Origin: JAGPUQ01 sp049325095
GTDB lineage: Bacteria; Pseudomonadota; Gammaproteobacteria; Pseudomonadales; Porticoccaceae
Direction of reading: 5' to 3'
Assembly (NCBI GenBank): GCA_049325095.1
Contig: JBMOPO010000025.1
Span: 1 to 64,000 of the forward strand
Length of the DNA: 64,000 nt
A model generated the notes under the pieces. That model was not told the origin of the DNA. It saw nothing but the letters and a program-made list of their open reading frames with translations, and did not search any database. The position numbers and the translations under genes are program-made. The number at the start of each line of letters is the position of its first letter. Position 1 is the first letter of the stretch. Below are positions 61,127-64,000 of this stretch, one piece after another.

Positions 61127-62293
61127 TCATTGCCTGGGTTCCGGGAACAGCATCGCGAAGATGCTCTGATAGGCCTCGTCGTTGGCCAGCCCCATGATCA
61201 TGCCGGCGCGGGCGTCGCGGAAATAGCGCTCGAAGGGCAGTCGCGCGGCAAATGCGGTGCCGCCGAACATGGTCATCAGCTCCTGGGTCACCCAGACCGC
61301 GGCCTCCGAGCAGGTCACCTTGGCCTGCAGATAAGGCAGCGGCGCCTGGACCTGGCCGGCGTCGCCGGCGCTGGCCGCCGCGTGCAGCAGGGCCCGCGCC
61401 GCCTCGATGCGGGCGCTGATCTCGGCCATGCGGCGCTGGTTGATGGGGCTGTCGATGCGCCGCGCGCCGCTCGGATAGCGCTTGGCGCCCTCCACGCAGG
61501 CCAGCTCGTAGGCGCCGGCGGCCACACCCAGATAGGCGGCCCCATAGGTCAGCGCCACCACCGGCATCATCACCGCGCCCAGATACTTGGCGGCGGCGTG
61601 CTCGTCGCCGATCCGATTGGCCTCCGGCACCAGGCCGTCGAAGCGCATCGGCATACTGTTGTTGCCGCGCATGCCGAGCCCGTTCCAGGGCTCCAGGGTC
61701 TCCCACTGCACCTGGTCGGCGGGCACCAGCAGCGCGGTGAGCTGGTTGGGCTTGGCATCCGCCCCGACCCGGCAGAGCATGAAGTAGTGCGTGGCCTCGC
61801 CCGCCGAGGTGACATAGGACTTGCGGATGCCGTCGAGCCGATAACCGTCCGGCGTCCGGGTCACCGCCGACAGGCGCATGCCCGGCACCCAGTCGTCGCC
61901 GCGACCGGCGGTCTCGCCGCCGGCGACGGTGAGAAAGGCCCTGCCCGCCGCGATCTCGCGGACGATCCCCTGGCGCTGCGCGGCGCTGGGCATCCGGCTG
62001 ACGAGCTCGGATGCCTCGATGTGCATCTTGTAGCACATGCCGGTCGAGGGGCACTTGCGGGCCACTTCCTCGACCACCAGGCAGGTGCTCAGCAGATCCG
62101 CGCCCAGGCCGCCGTCGGCGGCATCCACGCGCAACCCCCAGAGGCCGGCATCACGCAGGGCGGCCAGGGATTCGCGGGGAAAGGCGCGATCGCGGTCGGT
62201 CGCCGCGGCGCGCGGCCCCACCGCGCTGGTGGCGACCTCACGGGCCCGGTCGCGAAGGGATTGTTGTCGCTCGTCGAGTGGCAGATAGCTCAT
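61127..62293 (-). CDS. Acyl-CoA dehydrogenase family protein
   Basis: A 388-residue FAD enzyme of the acyl-CoA dehydrogenase fold, with N-terminal helical domain (REVATSAVGPRAAATD), beta-domain segments (AFLTVAGGETAGRGDDW, GYRLDGIRKSYVTSAGEATHYF) and C-terminal helices (MFGGTAFAARLPFERYFRDARAGMIMG). A catalytic Glu at the classical position could not be confirmed, so another member of the superfamily is possible. In a cluster with two SDRs and an MFS transporter. Confidence 0.83.
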   Translation of the reverse strand: MSYLPLDERQQSLRDRAREVATSAVGPRAAATDRDRAFPRESLAALRDAGLWGLRVDAADGGLGADLLSTCLVVEEVARKCPSTGMCYKMHIEASELVSRMPSAAQRQGIVREIAAGRAFLTVAGGETAGRGDDWVPGMRLSAVTRTPDGYRLDGIRKSYVTSAGEATHYFMLCRVGADAKPNQLTALLVPADQVQWETLEPWNGLGMRGNNSMPMRFDGLVPEANRIGDEHAAAKYLGAVMMPVVALTYGAAYLGVAAGAYELACVEGAKRYPSGARRIDSPINQRRMAEISARIEAARALLHAAASAGDAGQVQAPLPYLQAKVTCSEAAVWVTQELMTMFGGTAFAARLPFERYFRDARAGMIMGLANDEAYQSIFAMLFPEPRQ

Positions 62294-62308
62294 GGTCGTG
62301 CTCCGTTT

Positions 62309-63574
62309 TCATTGAGTGGGTTCCGCCCCCGGCGGCGCCAGCACCGCGGGATTGGGCTTGCGCGGTGCCGCCCACCACAGCGCCAGGGGGGAGATCAGCG
62401 CGAGCACCAGACTCGCCGCCAGCATGGCGTGATAGGCGCCGGTGATGTCGTACAGCCAGCCCCCCAGCCAGGCGCCCAGCGCGGCCCCCGACGAGCCGGC
62501 GATCGACAGGGTGCCGAAGATCGACGGAAACGCCGGCCCGGCGAACAGGTCGCGGGCGGTCGCCGGATACAGCGGCGCATTGGCACCGTAGCCGAAGCCC
62601 GCACAGATCGCGAACCCCAGCGCCAGCCACAGCACCGCCTGCCACCAGCCGAGCGCCGCGAGCGCCGCGACGGCGAGCACATTGGCCACCGCCGCCAGGC
62701 TGTAGGCGGGCTCCCGGCCGATGCGATCGGACAACCGGCCCCAGAACAGCTGGCCGGCGATCGAGGCCACGCCGATGGTTCCGGAGATCAGCGAACTCTC
62801 GGCCCTGGGGATGCCGTGATCGACCAGAAACGCGAACTGGTGGATGAGCAGGATCTGCGCCAGACAGGCTCCGGTGAAGAACGCGAAGCCGGCCAGCCAG
62901 AAGCGCGCCGAGCGCAAGGCGCTGGCCAGCACCCAGTGGTGGCGCGCCGGGATGCCGCCCGTGGACTTCGCCCCGGTCGCGGCGGCCCGGGCGCCGCCGG
63001 CGTCGGCACCGCGCAACAGCCACCAGGCCGAGGGGCAGACCCAGAGCGGGCCGAGCAGCGCCAGCGCCAGGAAAGCGCCGCGCCAGCCGAAATGCTCCAC
63101 CAGCAGATTGATGGCCGGCACCGCGACCAGGATGCCGAAACCGACCCCGGCGAGCGCGAACCCCAGCGCCGTGCCCAGACGTTCGGGGTAGCAGCGTTCC
63201 ACGGTGACGATGAAGGGCACCCAGCCCGCCATCGCGATGCCAAAGCCCGAAACCAGGCCAAAGGTCAGGTAGAGCTGCCACCAGTCCTGGATCTGTGCGG
63301 TGAGCACCATGCCGGCGGTAAAGATCACCCCGCCCAGGAAGATCACTCGGCGCGCGCCGATGCGCTCGATGAGATTGCCGATAACCGGGCCGGAGAACCC
63401 GTGTACCAAACTCAGTACCGAGATGGCACCGGCGGTGAGCGAGCGCGACCAGCCCATGTCGTCGACCAGGGCGACCAGAAACACCGCGTAGGCGAACCAG
63501 ACGCCATAGACCACGCCGAGCGTGGCGAAGGCGACCGCCACCACCGTGGGACCATGGGGTTTGCCCTGGGGCAT
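62309..63574 (-). CDS. Major facilitator superfamily transporter (OFA-like)
   Basis: A 421-residue transporter with twelve predicted helices. LVDDMGWSRSLTAGAISVLSLVHGFSGPVIG and ERIGARRVIFLGG (loop 2-3 motif) are typical; a cytoplasmic loop follows helix 6. Sequence features resemble the oxalate/formate and monocarboxylate group, so a carboxylic acid is a likely substrate. Its stop lies 15 bp before the acyl-CoA dehydrogenase start, suggesting one operon. Confidence 0.85.
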   Translation of the reverse strand: MPQGKPHGPTVVAVAFATLGVVYGVWFAYAVFLVALVDDMGWSRSLTAGAISVLSLVHGFSGPVIGNLIERIGARRVIFLGGVIFTAGMVLTAQIQDWWQLYLTFGLVSGFGIAMAGWVPFIVTVERCYPERLGTALGFALAGVGFGILVAVPAINLLVEHFGWRGAFLALALLGPLWVCPSAWWLLRGADAGGARAAATGAKSTGGIPARHHWVLASALRSARFWLAGFAFFTGACLAQILLIHQFAFLVDHGIPRAESSLISGTIGVASIAGQLFWGRLSDRIGREPAYSLAAVANVLAVAALAALGWWQAVLWLALGFAICAGFGYGANAPLYPATARDLFAGPAFPSIFGTLSIAGSSGAALGAWLGGWLYDITGAYHAMLAASLVLALISPLALWWAAPRKPNPAVLAPPGAEPTQ

Positions 63575-63607
63575 GCGGGTTCCTCGACCGGCCGGGGCGC
63601 AGCGGCC

Positions 63608-64000
63608 TCAGTAACGCAGGGCCGGCGCCGGGGCCTTGTCCTGCAACAGGTATTCGCCGACGCTGCGGATGCGAAAGCCGATCGGATCGTGCAGCGTCAG
63701 GGTGCGCACGTCGCGCCAGAAGCGATCCAGGTTCTGCTCGCGCAGCGCCGCGCGCGCCCCGCAGGCCGTGAACACCTCCTGGCACACCCGCAAACCGGTC
63801 TCGGTGGCGACGATCTTGGCCTGGGATACCGCCACCGAGGCCTCGGCGCGCAGCCGGCTCATCTCCTCGGGCGCGGCCGTGGCGCGCGCCGCCAGCGCGA
63901 CGTCCACCTTGCGCGCCGCCTCCCGGGTCAGTGCCTCGGCGGCCGCGAGTTCGGCGGCCAGCCTGCCGATATTCTCCAGGATATAGGGATCCTCCACCGC
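63608..64000 (-). CDS. Acyl-CoA dehydrogenase-fold flavoprotein, C-terminal part (runs off the window)
   Basis: At least 130 codons of the C-terminal helical domain; the beginning lies beyond base 64000. ILENIGRLAAELAAAEALTREA and especially LDRFWRDVRTLTLHDPIGFRIRSVGEYLL near the end match flavin-dependent monooxygenases of this fold (DszC/SfnB-like), where the FWR...R-T-x-x-LHDP motif binds substrate. The internal ATG near 63997 is not necessarily the true start. It would precede the MFS gene on the same strand (33 bp). Confidence 0.75.
   Translation of the reverse strand, partial: AVEDPYILENIGRLAAELAAAEALTREAARKVDVALAARATAAPEEMSRLRAEASVAVSQAKIVATETGLRVCQEVFTACGARAALREQNLDRFWRDVRTLTLHDPIGFRIRSVGEYLLQDKAPAPALRY

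Overview
This is a GC-rich proteobacterial chromosome segment, most likely from a gammaproteobacterium. The evidence is a conserved core block, zapE - zapG - sat - degS/algW - hisC-hisD-hisG - murA - ibaG / kdsD-kdsC-lptC-lptA-lptB-rpoN-hpf-ptsN-rapZ-ptsO-mgtE-yjgA, whose order I know from Pseudomonas-like gammaproteobacteria, and a second core block, rimO / rppH-ptsP. I cannot assign a genus.

Layout. 1-9.2 kb: miscellaneous metabolic genes (N-formylglutamate amidohydrolase-like, transglutaminase-like, lipoprotein, PNPOx-like, GST, EVE protein, sodium:solute symporter, zapE, hydrolase, zapG). 9.3-25.4 kb: the core block for sulfate activation, envelope proteolysis, histidine synthesis, peptidoglycan precursor, LPS export and the nitrogen PTS. 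25.4-41.7 kb: an accessory island entirely on the minus strand. Read in the direction of transcription it holds (i) a copper membrane monooxygenase operon, pmoC-pmoA-pmoB plus a fourth gene, closed by a terminator; (ii) an MMPL/RND transporter, a Tat-type DUF1329 protein and a DUF1302 outer-membrane protein, closed by a second terminator; (iii) exbB-exbD-exbD, a TonB-like/VWA hybrid protein, a large helical-repeat periplasmic protein and a second Tat-type DUF1329 paralogue. 42-44.7 kb: an AraC regulator divergent from pmoC, an SDR and an orphan ParA-like ATPase. 44.8-54.9 kb: an operon resembling acetophenone carboxylase (apcABCDE), followed by an acyl-CoA ligase and an SDR dehydrogenase. 55-59.5 kb: rimO, rppH, ptsP and a strongly structured intergenic element. 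59.5-64 kb: two tandem HSD10-like SDRs, an acyl-CoA dehydrogenase, an MFS transporter and a truncated DszC/acyl-CoA-dehydrogenase-fold flavoprotein.

How they may work together (inference): the copper monooxygenase, whose predicted PmoB and PmoC metal ligands are all present, could hydroxylate a hydrocarbon to a secondary alcohol. SDR enzymes would oxidise this to a ketone, the ATP-dependent carboxylase would convert the ketone to a beta-keto acid, and the ligase would activate it to a CoA ester for thiolysis. The RND/DUF1329/DUF1302 and ExbBD/TonB-VWA modules beside it look like energised envelope machinery for a hydrophobic substrate or for supporting the monooxygenase. The TonB-type SxxxH helix on a VWA domain and the two unequal ExbD paralogues are the most unusual protein features in the window.
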